64,000 nucleotides of DNA from Hellea sp. (GCA_020631215.1 JAHDHS010000002.1:62001-126000), one strand, 5' to 3'. Shown: positions 19,661 to 28,999, counted from the stretch's first letter. A program made the numbers and translations. Notes: generated by a model not told the origin, from the sequence alone.

Positions 19661-21013
19661 TTAGCTCCAAGGGAAGGGGCTGTTTGAGGTTGGGTGCAGT
19701 TCACCCTCAGCATAACGGCTAAAGCGGAAGGGTTTTAACAGCTCCGATGTGTGGCCCATAATATGTTCCGCCACCAACTTACCGACACCGAGCATTTTAT
19801 AGCCGTGATTTGAATCGGCGATGATGTAACAATTTTCGAAATATTCGTCAAAGACCGGGAAACTGTCGGGCGTGAAACATCCCACGCCGCCGGAAGGTTC
19901 CTTATCGAACTGAGCCATCGTGCCTTCAAAGCGTTTGTGGCAATGGGCCAGGGCCGACACCCACATATGGGCAAATTCAGGTGAGGAAATCCATTCCGGC
20001 GAGGCAGGCCCGTAAGGGTCAAGCTGTAACTCATCAACCGGCGTTGTAACCGGATAAGGCATCGCGCCGCCTTGAACGCCGCCAAAATGGAAATCAGGCT
20101 TGTAATATAGTCCCCAAATCTTGCCAGCTTCCTCGACCACACTGCCATCTACGGCTGAACGCAATTCCGCATCCGTATCAACATGCATGACGGGCGGCAT
20201 GGCCCCGTCATTGGTTTTGAAAAGCTCTGGGTCAACTTTCAAGACGCCTTCTTCCAGTTGCCAGAAAGTCCACATGCCGATGTCATGATACATCTGGCCG
20301 TCCTGACCTTTGACGGACACAGTCTTGGGCAGCTCCAGCATGTTCCAGAAATCCCGCACCCACGGGCCGGTGCCAATAACAACATAATCGCAGCCTATGT
20401 CGCCCTTATCGGTCTTTACGGCCGTGATGGCTGAACTTGATCCATTGGCTCTTTTGAAGCCTGTCACTTCTATACCTGTAATAATCCGCACACCTTCGGC
20501 TTCGGCTTTACCGGCAAGCCCGTATATGGATTTTGTATTATTGGCATAACCGCCGCGTTTTTCATGCAGCACGGAGGTGATATTCTGCGCCTGCCAATCG
20601 CTATAGAGCGATTTCATATATTGATCGCAATCATCCGCGCCTTCGATGAAATCACTCTCATAGCCAATGGCTTCCTGCTGCTCATAGATCGAGGCAACAT
20701 CCTCATGCATGCTCTCACAGGAAATCTGCATATAGCCGACAGAATGGTAAGAATAGGCTTCGGGATCGGATTCCCAAACATCCACGGAATGCGCCATTAA
20801 TTCGCGCATGGCGGGTTGATAATAATTATTGCGAACCACGCCGCAGGCAATGCCGGATGCGCCGGACGCAATCCCGTTCTTGTCTAAAACGATAATATCA
20901 GACCCATCACCTTTGCCCGAAGCTTTTAACTCAGCAGCTAAATGATAAGCCGTGGATAATCCGTGTATGCCTGCGCCAATGATCACATATTTGGAATGTT
21001 GGGGGAGGGCCAT
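19661..21013 (-). CDS. FAD-dependent DAO-family amine oxidoreductase
   Basis: A 450-residue DAO-fold flavoprotein. It shows the FAD loop YVIIGAGIHGLSTAYHLA, the DKNGIASGASGIACGVVRNNYY segment and a C-terminal EYFENCYIIADSNHGYKMLGVG. It resembles sarcosine-oxidase-beta/dimethylglycine oxidase proteins without a folate domain. The next gene on the same strand, 16 bases on, supplies a GcvT/DmdA-type folate domain, so the pair looks like a split version of the fused enzyme at 11013-13460. It is divergent from the LysR gene, which is its likely regulator. Confidence 0.9.
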   Translation of the reverse strand: MALPQHSKYVIIGAGIHGLSTAYHLAAELKASGKGDGSDIIVLDKNGIASGASGIACGVVRNNYYQPAMRELMAHSVDVWESDPEAYSYHSVGYMQISCESMHEDVASIYEQQEAIGYESDFIEGADDCDQYMKSLYSDWQAQNITSVLHEKRGGYANNTKSIYGLAGKAEAEGVRIITGIEVTGFKRANGSSSAITAVKTDKGDIGCDYVVIGTGPWVRDFWNMLELPKTVSVKGQDGQMYHDIGMWTFWQLEEGVLKVDPELFKTNDGAMPPVMHVDTDAELRSAVDGSVVEEAGKIWGLYYKPDFHFGGVQGGAMPYPVTTPVDELQLDPYGPASPEWISSPEFAHMWVSALAHCHKRFEGTMAQFDKEPSGGVGCFTPDSFPVFDEYFENCYIIADSNHGYKMLGVGKLVAEHIMGHTSELLKPFRFSRYAEGELHPTSNSPFPWS

Positions 21014-21210
21014 GAGATATCCTTTCCGTCATTCGTACCTAATCCGAAAGTGAAACCGTATCAAACAGGTTCAGAATTCATCATCGATATTAATCAGCGC
21101 CTATTACGCTAAATTATGAGAGCGGCGCAAAAAGGGTATTTCAAAGTAACAATTCTAATGATAAACGGCCCTAATAATGCGGCGGAATCGCCTTATCGGG
21201 AAGACAATTG
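21014..21210. promoter_or_regulatory. Divergent promoter region between FAD oxidoreductase and LysR genes
   Basis: This 197-bp AT-richer gap separates a catabolic gene pair on the minus strand from a LysR gene on the plus strand, the usual layout for LysR autoregulation and activation. Short A/T-rich partial repeats are seen (CTAATGATAA and CTAATAATG near 21155-21180), but no clear LysR box could be fixed by eye. Confidence 0.45.
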
Positions 21211-22182
21211 ATGAAAATACCCAATAATTTTGACCTCCGGTCACTACAGGTTTTTGTCGTCACCGCTGACCAAGGCGGCATGACTCAAAGCGCCAAAGTT
21301 TTGCGCATGACTCAATCGGCTGTGTCACAAATCATTGCGGGCCTGGAGGACTCTGTAGGAGTGAAGCTTTTTGATCGCTCGGTTCGTCCTATCGTGCTGA
21401 CATCTGCGGGCAGGATATTGCTGGAACGCGGCCGTCAAATATTAAAAGACACCAAAGAAGCTTTCCGCGAAACACAGACATTAGAGCAGCGCAGATTGGC
21501 ATCACTGACGATTGCCATGACGGATAGTATGGCGGCGGTTTTGGGATCCAAGCTTTATAAATCCATGAAAGACATTTCGGGCTATTGGCGCTTTTGGAGC
21601 GGGCTATCCCCCTATCACCGCGAAGAATTTCTCTCTCACAATATCGATATCATCATAGCCACCAATAATGTGATGGAAGATATTAGCGGGTTGAACCGGT
21701 ATAAGGTATTCCAAGAGCCTTATGTACTGATTTTCCCTAAAGATTTTAAGGGGTCGGTGGAATTACAAGACGACAAGACCATACCATTTCTGCGGCTGTC
21801 CATGCGCTCCTCCATGGGGCTGCGGATCGAAAGTCAGCTAAACCGGCTCCGGTTAAAGTTCCCTGAAATCGCTGAATTTGACCGCGCGCCCGGCCATACG
21901 ATGGCTGTCTGCGAAGGTTTGGGCTGGGGGATTACGACGCCTTTATGTTTGCTGGAAAAGCCGGATTTGCTTGATCACGTCCAAATTCATCCAATTAAAC
22001 GCGGCGCCTTTAGTCGTCACTTTGATTTGCTGGCCCGTGAGGATAGTTTAGGTGATGTGCCGAGCCGCATTGCCAATACGGCGCAAGCCTTACTTCGGCA
22101 GGATGTCATGCCCACGATCTATGGTCATATTCCTTGGCTGGAAGACAAGTTAAACTGGGATGAAGAAATTATCCCATCATAA
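21211..22182 (+). CDS. LysR-family transcriptional regulator
   Basis: A DNA-binding regulator of 323 residues with an N-terminal winged helix-turn-helix (FDLRSLQVFVVTADQGGMTQ, then MTQSAVSQIIAGLE and VKLFDRSVRPIVLTSAG). A substrate-binding effector domain follows. The ATG at 21211 is taken rather than the TTG one codon earlier. It lies between the split demethylase pair, divergent, and the Rieske and formate dehydrogenase genes, same strand. It probably controls the N-methyl catabolic genes in response to one of their substrates (inference). Confidence 0.95.
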   Translation: MKIPNNFDLRSLQVFVVTADQGGMTQSAKVLRMTQSAVSQIIAGLEDSVGVKLFDRSVRPIVLTSAGRILLERGRQILKDTKEAFRETQTLEQRRLASLTIAMTDSMAAVLGSKLYKSMKDISGYWRFWSGLSPYHREEFLSHNIDIIIATNNVMEDISGLNRYKVFQEPYVLIFPKDFKGSVELQDDKTIPFLRLSMRSSMGLRIESQLNRLRLKFPEIAEFDRAPGHTMAVCEGLGWGITTPLCLLEKPDLLDHVQIHPIKRGAFSRHFDLLAREDSLGDVPSRIANTAQALLRQDVMPTIYGHIPWLEDKLNWDEEIIPS

Positions 22183-22279
22183 GTTCCACTATAAGCTAGA
22201 GGGTTATGGAGTTTATAAGTTTCAGAAATGAAGCAAAATCAGATTGCGTCGGTGGCTTTTTGGGGATTATTGCGAATTG

Positions 22280-23431
22280 ATGATCTCTGAACTTGAAAAT
22301 GTTCTAAAACCGACGGCAGAGGCAACGGGCCTGCCCAATACTCATTATATCTCGCCTGATATGTATCAGAAAGAACGCGAGGAGATTTTCTTTAAAAGCT
22401 GGGCTGCGATTGCTTTTGAGAGCGATGTTCAAACGGAAGGGGATGTTTTCCCCGTTGATTTTCTAGGCATGCCCCTATTGCTGGTTCACGCCAAGGGCGG
22501 CCATATTAATGTCTTTCAAAATACCTGCCGTCATAGGGGCATGATTTTGGTGGATGAGCCTAAACGGATGAAAGGCCCCATTCGCTGCCCTTACCACAGC
22601 TGGGCCTATTCCCATGAGGGCGACCTCGTGCGCACGCCCTATGTCGGCGGCATAGATAAAGACGAGCATGAGGCCATTGACTGCAGTCAATTATCCTTGT
22701 TTAAATTACGCAGCCATATCTGGCAGGGCGTTGTCTTTGTGAATGTGTCCGGCGATGCAAAGGATTTCGAGACCGAGCACGCACATTTGTTAAAGCGATG
22801 GGCCGAATTTGATCAGCCCTATTTTTGTGACCCGGCCAGCAGTAAATTTGACATGACAGTTCATACCAATTGGAAACTCGCGGTCGAGAATTACTGCGAG
22901 TCATACCATTTGCCTTGGGTGCATCCGGAGCTGAACAGCATTTCCAATATCAGTGATCATTATAATATCGACGAAGAGCCGAATTACGCAGGGCAGGGCA
23001 GTTTAGTCTATAAGCAATTGCTGGGTGAAGGTGGGCGTAAGTTTCCTGATTTTAAAAACATCTCTGCGAAATGGGATCAGGCGTCTGAATATGTGGCTTT
23101 GTTCCCCAATGTGCTGCTAGGCGTGCACCGGGATCACGCCTTTGCCATGCTGCTTATGCCGCAAGGCCCGGAGGAAACGCTGGAGCGTGTGGCGCTGTGC
23201 TACATGAAAGAAGCGGCAGAATCTCCGGACTGGAAGGATATGCGTGCGCGCAATGCGGATTTATGGCGGAATGTTTTTTCCGAGGATGTCGGCGTCGTCG
23301 AAGGTATGCAAAAGGGGCGCCACGGACCAATGTTTGACGGCGGGAAATTTTCGCCTGTGATGGATGTGCCCACGCATGTATTTCACAAATGGGTTGCCCG
23401 CCAAATACTACCGCCGAATGCAAGCGACTGA
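22280..23431 (+). CDS. Rieske-type ring-hydroxylating/N-demethylating monooxygenase, alpha subunit
   Basis: A Rieske non-haem iron oxygenase of 383 residues. Cys83-x-His85 and Cys103-x2-His106 (CRHRG and CPYHSW) bind the [2Fe-2S] cluster. Glu207-x2-His210-x4-His215 in NYCESYHLPWVHPEL gives the mononuclear iron site. In this setting the best match is the group that removes N-methyl groups from betaines (GbcA, stachydrine demethylase), releasing formaldehyde. The ATG at 22280 is preferred to a start 12 codons earlier. No reductase partner (GbcB-like) is next to it. The exact substrate is not determined. Confidence 0.9.
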   Translation: MISELENVLKPTAEATGLPNTHYISPDMYQKEREEIFFKSWAAIAFESDVQTEGDVFPVDFLGMPLLLVHAKGGHINVFQNTCRHRGMILVDEPKRMKGPIRCPYHSWAYSHEGDLVRTPYVGGIDKDEHEAIDCSQLSLFKLRSHIWQGVVFVNVSGDAKDFETEHAHLLKRWAEFDQPYFCDPASSKFDMTVHTNWKLAVENYCESYHLPWVHPELNSISNISDHYNIDEEPNYAGQGSLVYKQLLGEGGRKFPDFKNISAKWDQASEYVALFPNVLLGVHRDHAFAMLLMPQGPEETLERVALCYMKEAAESPDWKDMRARNADLWRNVFSEDVGVVEGMQKGRHGPMFDGGKFSPVMDVPTHVFHKWVARQILPPNASD

Positions 23432-23531
23432 ATAGACATCATTTCAAACACTAATAGTCCAACTCTGTCATTGCATTCATGGCGTAGATTTTGACAACAT
23501 CATCTGGTAGTCTGTCGCTAAGGAGCCGCAA

Positions 23532-24023
23532 GTGGTTACGCTGTTAAATACGGTCGAAGATAAAGTCGCGCGGGAGGTTTGCCGCCAATATGGTGACCGC
23601 CCGGAAGAGCTTTTGGAAATTTTCCATACGGTTCAAGCCCAGTCCGGATATATTTCCGATGAGGCAATCCGGACGATCGCGCATGCGCTTAACCGGTCGC
23701 GGGCAGAAATTCACGGCGTCGCCAGTTTCTACCATGATTACAAACGAGAGCCTGGCGCGAAGAAAACCCTGAAAATCTGCCGCGCCGAAGCCTGTCAGGC
23801 CAATGGGTCGGATCAATTGATTGAAGAGGCCGAGCAGATGTTTGGCACAAAACTGGATGCCAAAGCCAAAGACGTGAAATTAGAGGCGACTTATTGTTTG
23901 GGCAATTGCGCGCTTGGGCCTGCGGTGATGGTTGATGAAGCCCTTTATGGCCGCGTAGATGCCAAACGGCTCGAGATGATTGCCAAGAAACATGGAGCCA
24001 AACAAAAAGGGGCAGCCTCATGA
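23532..24023 (+). CDS. fdsG: NAD-dependent formate dehydrogenase gamma subunit
   Basis: A NuoE-like electron-transfer subunit of 163 residues. Cys83, Cys88, Cys122 and Cys126 (CRAEAC and CLGNC) bind one [2Fe-2S] cluster. The GTG start at 23532 has AGGAG six bases before it. The gene overlaps fdsB by four bases (ATGA). Followed by NuoF-like and formate-dehydrogenase catalytic genes, it is FdsG of the cytosolic molybdenum enzyme rather than complex I. Confidence 0.95.
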   Translation: MVTLLNTVEDKVAREVCRQYGDRPEELLEIFHTVQAQSGYISDEAIRTIAHALNRSRAEIHGVASFYHDYKREPGAKKTLKICRAEACQANGSDQLIEEAEQMFGTKLDAKAKDVKLEATYCLGNCALGPAVMVDEALYGRVDAKRLEMIAKKHGAKQKGAAS

Positions 24024-25552
24024 GCGTGAAAGTTTATGTGCCATGTGACGCGGCAGCTCTCTCCATGGGCGCGGATGAAGTCGCAGGCGCGATTGCGAAA
24101 CAAGGCGGCAGTGATGTGCAGATCATCCGTAATGGATCGCGCGGCATGTTGTGGCTGGAGCCACTGGTCGAAGTTGAAACGCCCAAGGGTCGCGTGGCTT
24201 ACGGGCCTGTCGGCGAAGATGATGTCGCGAGTTTGTTTGCAGCGGATTTTCTGTCCGGCGAGGATCATCCGCTAGGGCACGGCGTAACCGAAGAAATTCC
24301 TTATTTTGCCAAACAGGAGCGCCTGACCTTCGCTCGCGTAGGTATCACCGACCCACTCAGCCTGTCTGATTATGAAGCCCATGATGGATTGGCAGGACTG
24401 AAAAAAGCCCTAAAAATGAAGCCTTCTGAAATTGTGGCTCAGGTCAAAGAGTCCGGATTGCGCGGACGCGGAGGCGCAGGCTTTCCGACAGGGATAAAAT
24501 GGGAAACCGCACTGGCGCAAACCGAGCCGCAAAAATATCTCTGCTGCAATGCCGATGAAGGCGATAGCGGGACTTTTGCCGACCGCATGTTGATGGAAGG
24601 CGACCCGTTCTGCCTGATCGAAGGTATGATCATCGGCGCGCGCGCGATTGGGGCGGATACGGGCTATATCTATCTGCGCAGCGAATATCCGCATGCCATT
24701 AAAACCATGCGCCGCGCGATCCATATCATGGAAGATGCGGGCTGGCTTGGAGATGATATCCAAGGCTCCGGCACAAATTTTCATCTCTCTGTCCGTGTCG
24801 GAGCAGGGGCCTATATTTGCGGCGAGGAGAGCTCCATGCTGGAGAGCCTTGAGGGCAAGCGAGGACAGGTCAAAGTCAAACCGCCCATCCCGGCGATCAA
24901 AGGCTTGTTTAATAAACCGACCATCGTCAATAATGTGCTCTCGCTCGCCTCAGTGCCGATCATTCTGGATAAGGGCGGGGCGTTTTACAAAGATTACGGG
25001 CAGGGCCGGTCTTTAGGCACGCAGCCCTTTCAGCTCGCAGGCGATATCAAGCAGGGGGGCCTCGTAGAGAAAGCCTTTGGCGTGACGTTACGTGAACTGG
25101 TCGAAGATTTTGGCGGCGGTACCTATTCAGGCAAACCTGTCCGCGCCGTACAGGCTGGCGGGCCGCTTGGGGCCTATCTTGCGCCGGATCAATTTGATGT
25201 GGAAATGGATTACGAAAAGCTAGCCGAGGCAGGCGGTATGATGGGCCATGGCGGCTTGGTGGTCTTTAATGACACGGTCGATATGGCGAAAATGGCCCGC
25301 TATGCGATGGAGTTTTGCGAGATAGAGTCTTGCGGGAAATGCACGCCCTGCCGCGTGGGCTCTGTGCGCGGAAAAGAAACCATCGAGAAAATCATGGACG
25401 GGGAAAATGTGAAGGACAATCTCGCTCTGATAGATGAGCTGTGTGATCTTATGACAGACAGCTCGCTTTGTGCTATGGGCGGGCTGACCGCCATGCCTGT
25501 TCAGTCGGCGATAAAGCTCTTCCCCGAAGATTTTACGGAGAGATCAAAATGA
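24020..25552 (+). CDS. fdsB: NAD-dependent formate dehydrogenase beta subunit
   Basis: A NuoF-like subunit of 510 residues that binds FMN and NAD(H). It has the GRGGAGFPTGIKW nucleotide/FMN motif, GAGAYICGEESSMLESLEG, and a C-terminal [4Fe-4S] site in ESCGKCTPCRVGS. An extra N-terminal domain of about 130 residues is typical of FdsB. Electrons from formate pass here to NAD+. Its last bases overlap the fdsA start (ATGA). Confidence 0.96.
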   Translation: MSVKVYVPCDAAALSMGADEVAGAIAKQGGSDVQIIRNGSRGMLWLEPLVEVETPKGRVAYGPVGEDDVASLFAADFLSGEDHPLGHGVTEEIPYFAKQERLTFARVGITDPLSLSDYEAHDGLAGLKKALKMKPSEIVAQVKESGLRGRGGAGFPTGIKWETALAQTEPQKYLCCNADEGDSGTFADRMLMEGDPFCLIEGMIIGARAIGADTGYIYLRSEYPHAIKTMRRAIHIMEDAGWLGDDIQGSGTNFHLSVRVGAGAYICGEESSMLESLEGKRGQVKVKPPIPAIKGLFNKPTIVNNVLSLASVPIILDKGGAFYKDYGQGRSLGTQPFQLAGDIKQGGLVEKAFGVTLRELVEDFGGGTYSGKPVRAVQAGGPLGAYLAPDQFDVEMDYEKLAEAGGMMGHGGLVVFNDTVDMAKMARYAMEFCEIESCGKCTPCRVGSVRGKETIEKIMDGENVKDNLALIDELCDLMTDSSLCAMGGLTAMPVQSAIKLFPEDFTERSK

Positions 25553-28389
25553 CGCTCTTAACAGAAAAAGATTACGGAACACCTGCCGTCAAATCGGATA
25601 AAAGCGTGACCCTTGCGATTGATGGAAAGCCCATCACAGTCCCCGAGGGCACATCCGTTATGCGCGCCGCTGCCGAAGCGGGCGTCGCTATTCCAAAACT
25701 CTGCGCGTCTGATAATCTGGATGCGTTCGGCTCATGCCGTCTGTGCGTTTGTAAGATCGAAGGCAAGCGCGGCACGCCTGCCTCCTGCACCACCCCGGCT
25801 GAAGAGGGCATGCAGGTGACGACCAAAGACGATCAGATCACCAAAATCCGCAAGGGTGTGATGGAATTATATCTCTCTGACCATCCGGTCGATGCTGTTT
25901 CCGCCCCGGGCGGCGCTGAGAGTGAGCTATTTCAAATGGTCAAAGAGGTCGGCGTGGACAGCGTGCGTTATGGCCTGGCCGGGGATAATCATTTCAACAC
26001 GGAAATTGACGACTCGAATCCCTATTTCGTTTTTGATGAGAGCAAATGCATTGTCTGCTCGCGTTGCGTCCGTGCCTGCGACGAGGTGCAGGGGACATTG
26101 GCGCTGACCATTGAAGGGCGCGGATTTAAATCCAAAGTTGCCGCCTCTATGGATGAAGACTTTATGAGCAGTGAATGTGTGTCCTGCGGGGCCTGTGTGC
26201 AGGCCTGCCCGACCACATCTCTACAGGAAAAATCGGTCATAGAGCAGGGCATGCCCGACAGAACCGTTTTGACGACCTGCGCCTATTGCGGCGTCGGCTG
26301 TTCTTTCAAGGCCGAACTGAAAGGTGATGAACTTGTACGTATGGTGCCGTGGAAAGACGGCAAAGCCAATCACGGCCATAGCTGCGTCAAAGGGCGCTTT
26401 GCCTTTGGTTACGCCAATCACGAAGATCGTATCACCAAACCCATGATCCGCGAAAAGATCACAGATCCGTGGCAAGAGGTCAGTTGGGATGAGGCAATCA
26501 CATATGCGGCGGATAAGCTGAAAGCCACCCAGGCTAAATATGGCCGCACCTCAATCGGCGGTATCACATCTTCGCGCTGTACGAATGAAGAGGTCTGGCT
26601 GGTGCAGCGCCTGATCCGTCAAGGCTTTCAGAATAATAATGTCGATACCTGTGCGCGCGTTTGTCATTCGCCGACGGGCTATGGCTTGAAACAGACATTC
26701 GGCGAATCGGCCGGCACGCAAAATTTTGACAGTGTGGAACAAACCGATTGCGTGCTTCTGATCGGCTCTAACCCGACCGATGCCCATCCCGTTTTTGCCA
26801 GCCAGATGAAGCAGCGCTTGCGTGAGGGCGCCAAGCTGATCGTCGCCGACCCGCGCGCCATTGAATTGGTGCGTACGCCGCATATTCAGGCCGCATATCA
26901 CCTGCCATTAATGCCGGGCACGAATGTTGCCCTGATTAACGGTCTTGCTCATATCGCCGCCAAAGAGGGCCTATTGGACGAAGATTTCGTCAAAGAGCGC
27001 TGTGATCTGGACAGCTATGCCGAATGGAAAGAGATGATCCTGCGCGATGAAAATTCGCCTGAAAATGTCTCAAAAATCACGGGCGTGCCGGTCGATGATT
27101 TAATCGGCGCGGCGAAGCTTTATGCCTCCTCACCCAATTCCGGCATTTATTACGGCCTCGGCGTCACGGAACATTCCCAAGGCTCCACCATGGTCATGGG
27201 CATGGCCAACCTCGCCATGGCGACGGGTAATATCGGCCGCCCCGGCGTTGGCGTGAATCCCATGCGCGGACAGAACAATGTCCAAGGCTCCTGCGATATG
27301 GGCAGCTTCCCGCATGAATTTTCCGGCTACCGCCCGGTCGGAGACGACGCCGCGCGCGGTCTGTTCGAGGCCAAATGGGGCACGAAGCTGGACGGTGTTC
27401 CGGGCTACCGCATTCCGAACATGTTCGACGAAGCCTGCGCGGGCAATTATAAAGGCATGTATATTCAGGGCGAAGATGTCGCCCAATCCGACCCCAATAT
27501 CCAACATGTCGAAGCCGCGATGAAGGCGCTGGATATCCTCATCGTGCAGGACTTATTCTTAAATGAAACCGCGCGCTTTGCGCATGTCTTTTTGCCGGGG
27601 ACATCTTTCCTCGAAAAAGACGGCACCTTCATTAATGCCGAGCGCCGCATCAACCGTGTGCGCCCGATCATGGAACCTGTGACCGGCAAGCATGAATGGG
27701 AAGTCACGCAGGATCTGGGCAAAGCCATGGGCATTGATATGGGCTTTAATTCATCTTCAGAAATTATGGATGAGATCGCGGATTTAACTCCTACCTTCAC
27801 CAATGTCTCTTTCGATGTGCTGGATAAAGCCGGCAGCCTGCAATGGCCGGTCAATGATGATCATCCCGAAGGGGCGGAGGTTATGCATGTCGGCGAATTT
27901 GTCCGCGGCAAGGGCCTGTTTAAAGTGACGGAATATCAACCAACGCCGGAACGGACTAACCGTAAATTCCCGCTCATTCTGACGACGGGACGGATATTGT
28001 CGCAATACAATGTGGGCGCGCAAACGCGGCGAACATCTAATTCGGATTGGCATGAAGAAGACTTGCTGGAAATCCACCCATCAGACGCGGAAACCTATGG
28101 TGTGCGCGACGGACAATGGGTCTCATTGGCGTCACGTAAAGGAGAGATCACGCTCCGCGCAAAAATCTCCAGCCGTATGCAGCCGGGCGTCGTTTACACA
28201 ACCTTCCATCATCCGGATACTGGCGCGAATGTTGTGACGACCGAAAATGTCGACTGGGCGACCAGCTGTCCTGAATATAAGGTTACAGCCGTCAATGTCG
28301 CTCCCGCCAATCACAAATCCGACTGGCAGGTTCAATATAAGGAAGAGCTGGAAGACTACCGTCAAATCGCCGTCGAACCGGCGGAGTAG
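25549..28389 (+). CDS. fdsA: NAD-dependent formate dehydrogenase catalytic alpha subunit
   Basis: A molybdopterin oxidoreductase of 946 residues that oxidises formate to CO2. It has an N-terminal [2Fe-2S] domain (Cys52, Cys63, Cys66, Cys80), two ferredoxin [4Fe-4S] clusters (Cys167-177 and Cys210-220) and a [4Fe-4S] site at Cys244/247/251/279. The metal ligand is Cys372 followed by His373 in ARVCHSPTGYG, so it is a Cys and not a selenocysteine enzyme. The start at 25549 has GGAGAGA upstream. No fdsC/fdhD or fdsD follows, so these maturation genes must be elsewhere or absent. Confidence 0.97.
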   Translation: MTLLTEKDYGTPAVKSDKSVTLAIDGKPITVPEGTSVMRAAAEAGVAIPKLCASDNLDAFGSCRLCVCKIEGKRGTPASCTTPAEEGMQVTTKDDQITKIRKGVMELYLSDHPVDAVSAPGGAESELFQMVKEVGVDSVRYGLAGDNHFNTEIDDSNPYFVFDESKCIVCSRCVRACDEVQGTLALTIEGRGFKSKVAASMDEDFMSSECVSCGACVQACPTTSLQEKSVIEQGMPDRTVLTTCAYCGVGCSFKAELKGDELVRMVPWKDGKANHGHSCVKGRFAFGYANHEDRITKPMIREKITDPWQEVSWDEAITYAADKLKATQAKYGRTSIGGITSSRCTNEEVWLVQRLIRQGFQNNNVDTCARVCHSPTGYGLKQTFGESAGTQNFDSVEQTDCVLLIGSNPTDAHPVFASQMKQRLREGAKLIVADPRAIELVRTPHIQAAYHLPLMPGTNVALINGLAHIAAKEGLLDEDFVKERCDLDSYAEWKEMILRDENSPENVSKITGVPVDDLIGAAKLYASSPNSGIYYGLGVTEHSQGSTMVMGMANLAMATGNIGRPGVGVNPMRGQNNVQGSCDMGSFPHEFSGYRPVGDDAARGLFEAKWGTKLDGVPGYRIPNMFDEACAGNYKGMYIQGEDVAQSDPNIQHVEAAMKALDILIVQDLFLNETARFAHVFLPGTSFLEKDGTFINAERRINRVRPIMEPVTGKHEWEVTQDLGKAMGIDMGFNSSSEIMDEIADLTPTFTNVSFDVLDKAGSLQWPVNDDHPEGAEVMHVGEFVRGKGLFKVTEYQPTPERTNRKFPLILTTGRILSQYNVGAQTRRTSNSDWHEEDLLEIHPSDAETYGVRDGQWVSLASRKGEITLRAKISSRMQPGVVYTTFHHPDTGANVVTTENVDWATSCPEYKVTAVNVAPANHKSDWQVQYKEELEDYRQIAVEPAE

Positions 28390-28470
28390 ATTGGTCCCCT
28401 TGTGGCGACACGGCCTGTAAGGGACTTACAATTCATCTCCTTCAAGGGACAGAGTAAGGGTGTAATCTTC

Positions 28471-28494
28471 TCTTCCCCCGTTCACGGGGGAGGA
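28471..28494. repeat. Intergenic palindrome after fdsA
   Basis: A 10-bp stem with one G-T pair and a TTCA loop (TCTTCCCCCG / CGGGGGAGGA), 81 bases after the fdsA stop. It has no T run, so it is more like a repetitive extragenic palindrome than a terminator. It resembles in style the C-rich palindromes at 52312-52445. Confidence 0.6.
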
Positions 28495-28629
28495 AATATG
28501 TGTTTGAATCCGCGTTCTCTCTAAATTTTCCTGTATGCTTTTAACTGCTTGTAAAATAATCCCCCATTTGAATCCTCACCTTTGGAAACTCGCTTATATT
28601 CAAATTGTTCTCTTCACAGGGGCAGGCAA

Positions 28630-28873
28630 GCGATCGTTGGCTGGCTGGTGAAGGGACGGCGTTTGCCGGTGTAGCTTCGGGGGTAATGATCCCGAGGGCG
28701 GCCGGTTCAGCGCGAGCTGATTGGGACAAAGACTGCCCAGTTCGGCCGCTGGTAGAAGACGTCGCCGCGAAGCTTATGCCTTCGAAAAATATTTTCCCCT
28801 TTTGGTGTTCCATCGGGGGCCTAAGCTTCGCGGGCCGCCCCGCTTACAGCTTCAAAGCTGAGCGCCAGATCGC
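28630..28873. ncRNA. Candidate structured RNA of about 244 nt, strand and family unknown
   Basis: The 28390-29052 stretch has no convincing gene. Inside it, a 10-bp closing stem with a 2-nt bulge (28630-28641 with 28864-28873) encloses several nested stems. These are TCGGG/CCCGA at 28677-28681 and 28691-28695, a 7-bp GC stem at 28698-28704 with 28743-28749, a perfect 12-bp stem at 28765-28776 with 28822-28833, and a 5-bp tetraloop hairpin at 28847-28860. No RNase P, tmRNA, SRP RNA or 6S signature was seen. Strand cannot be fixed by pairing alone. It could instead be a palindrome-rich mobile repeat. Confidence 0.4.
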
Positions 28874-28984
28874 CAGTAGGAGGAATAACTTGTCTGCAAA
28901 AGTGGCTGGTCATTTATAAGAATAGGTTCGTGGGTGGTCGCTTGGGTGCAAAAAGACCGCTCTAACGAGTGATAGAATATTCAC

Positions 28985-28993
28985 TTATCCACA
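28985..28993 (+). promoter_or_regulatory. Consensus DnaA box
   Basis: TTATCCACA is identical to the classic DnaA box and lies 7 bases before the SOS box of the radical SAM gene. Only one copy is seen, so it is not an origin by itself. It could be chance or a DnaA-linked expression site. Confidence 0.4.
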
Positions 28994-28999
28994 GAGTGT

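Noticed and set aside
25549-28389. Selenocysteine in FdsA
   Set aside because: The metal-ligand position is Cys372 with a normal codon and the frame has no in-frame TGA.
28541-28813. Open frame of 90 codons on the minus strand
   Set aside because: Low-complexity Ser/Ala product overlapping the same structured region; no ribosome site or homology recognised.
28630-28873. RNase P RNA, tmRNA, SRP RNA or cobalamin riboswitch
   Set aside because: The conserved core strings of these RNAs were looked for on both strands and not found.
28605-28919. Open frame of 104 codons, plus strand, with AGGAGG near its end
   Set aside because: The translation has no family features and falls on the palindromic RNA-like region. 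The AGGAGG at 28878 precedes only nine TTG-started codons.
28985-28993. Replication origin at the DnaA box
   Set aside because: Only one DnaA box, no AT-rich unwinding array, and no dnaA, hemE or parAB genes nearby.
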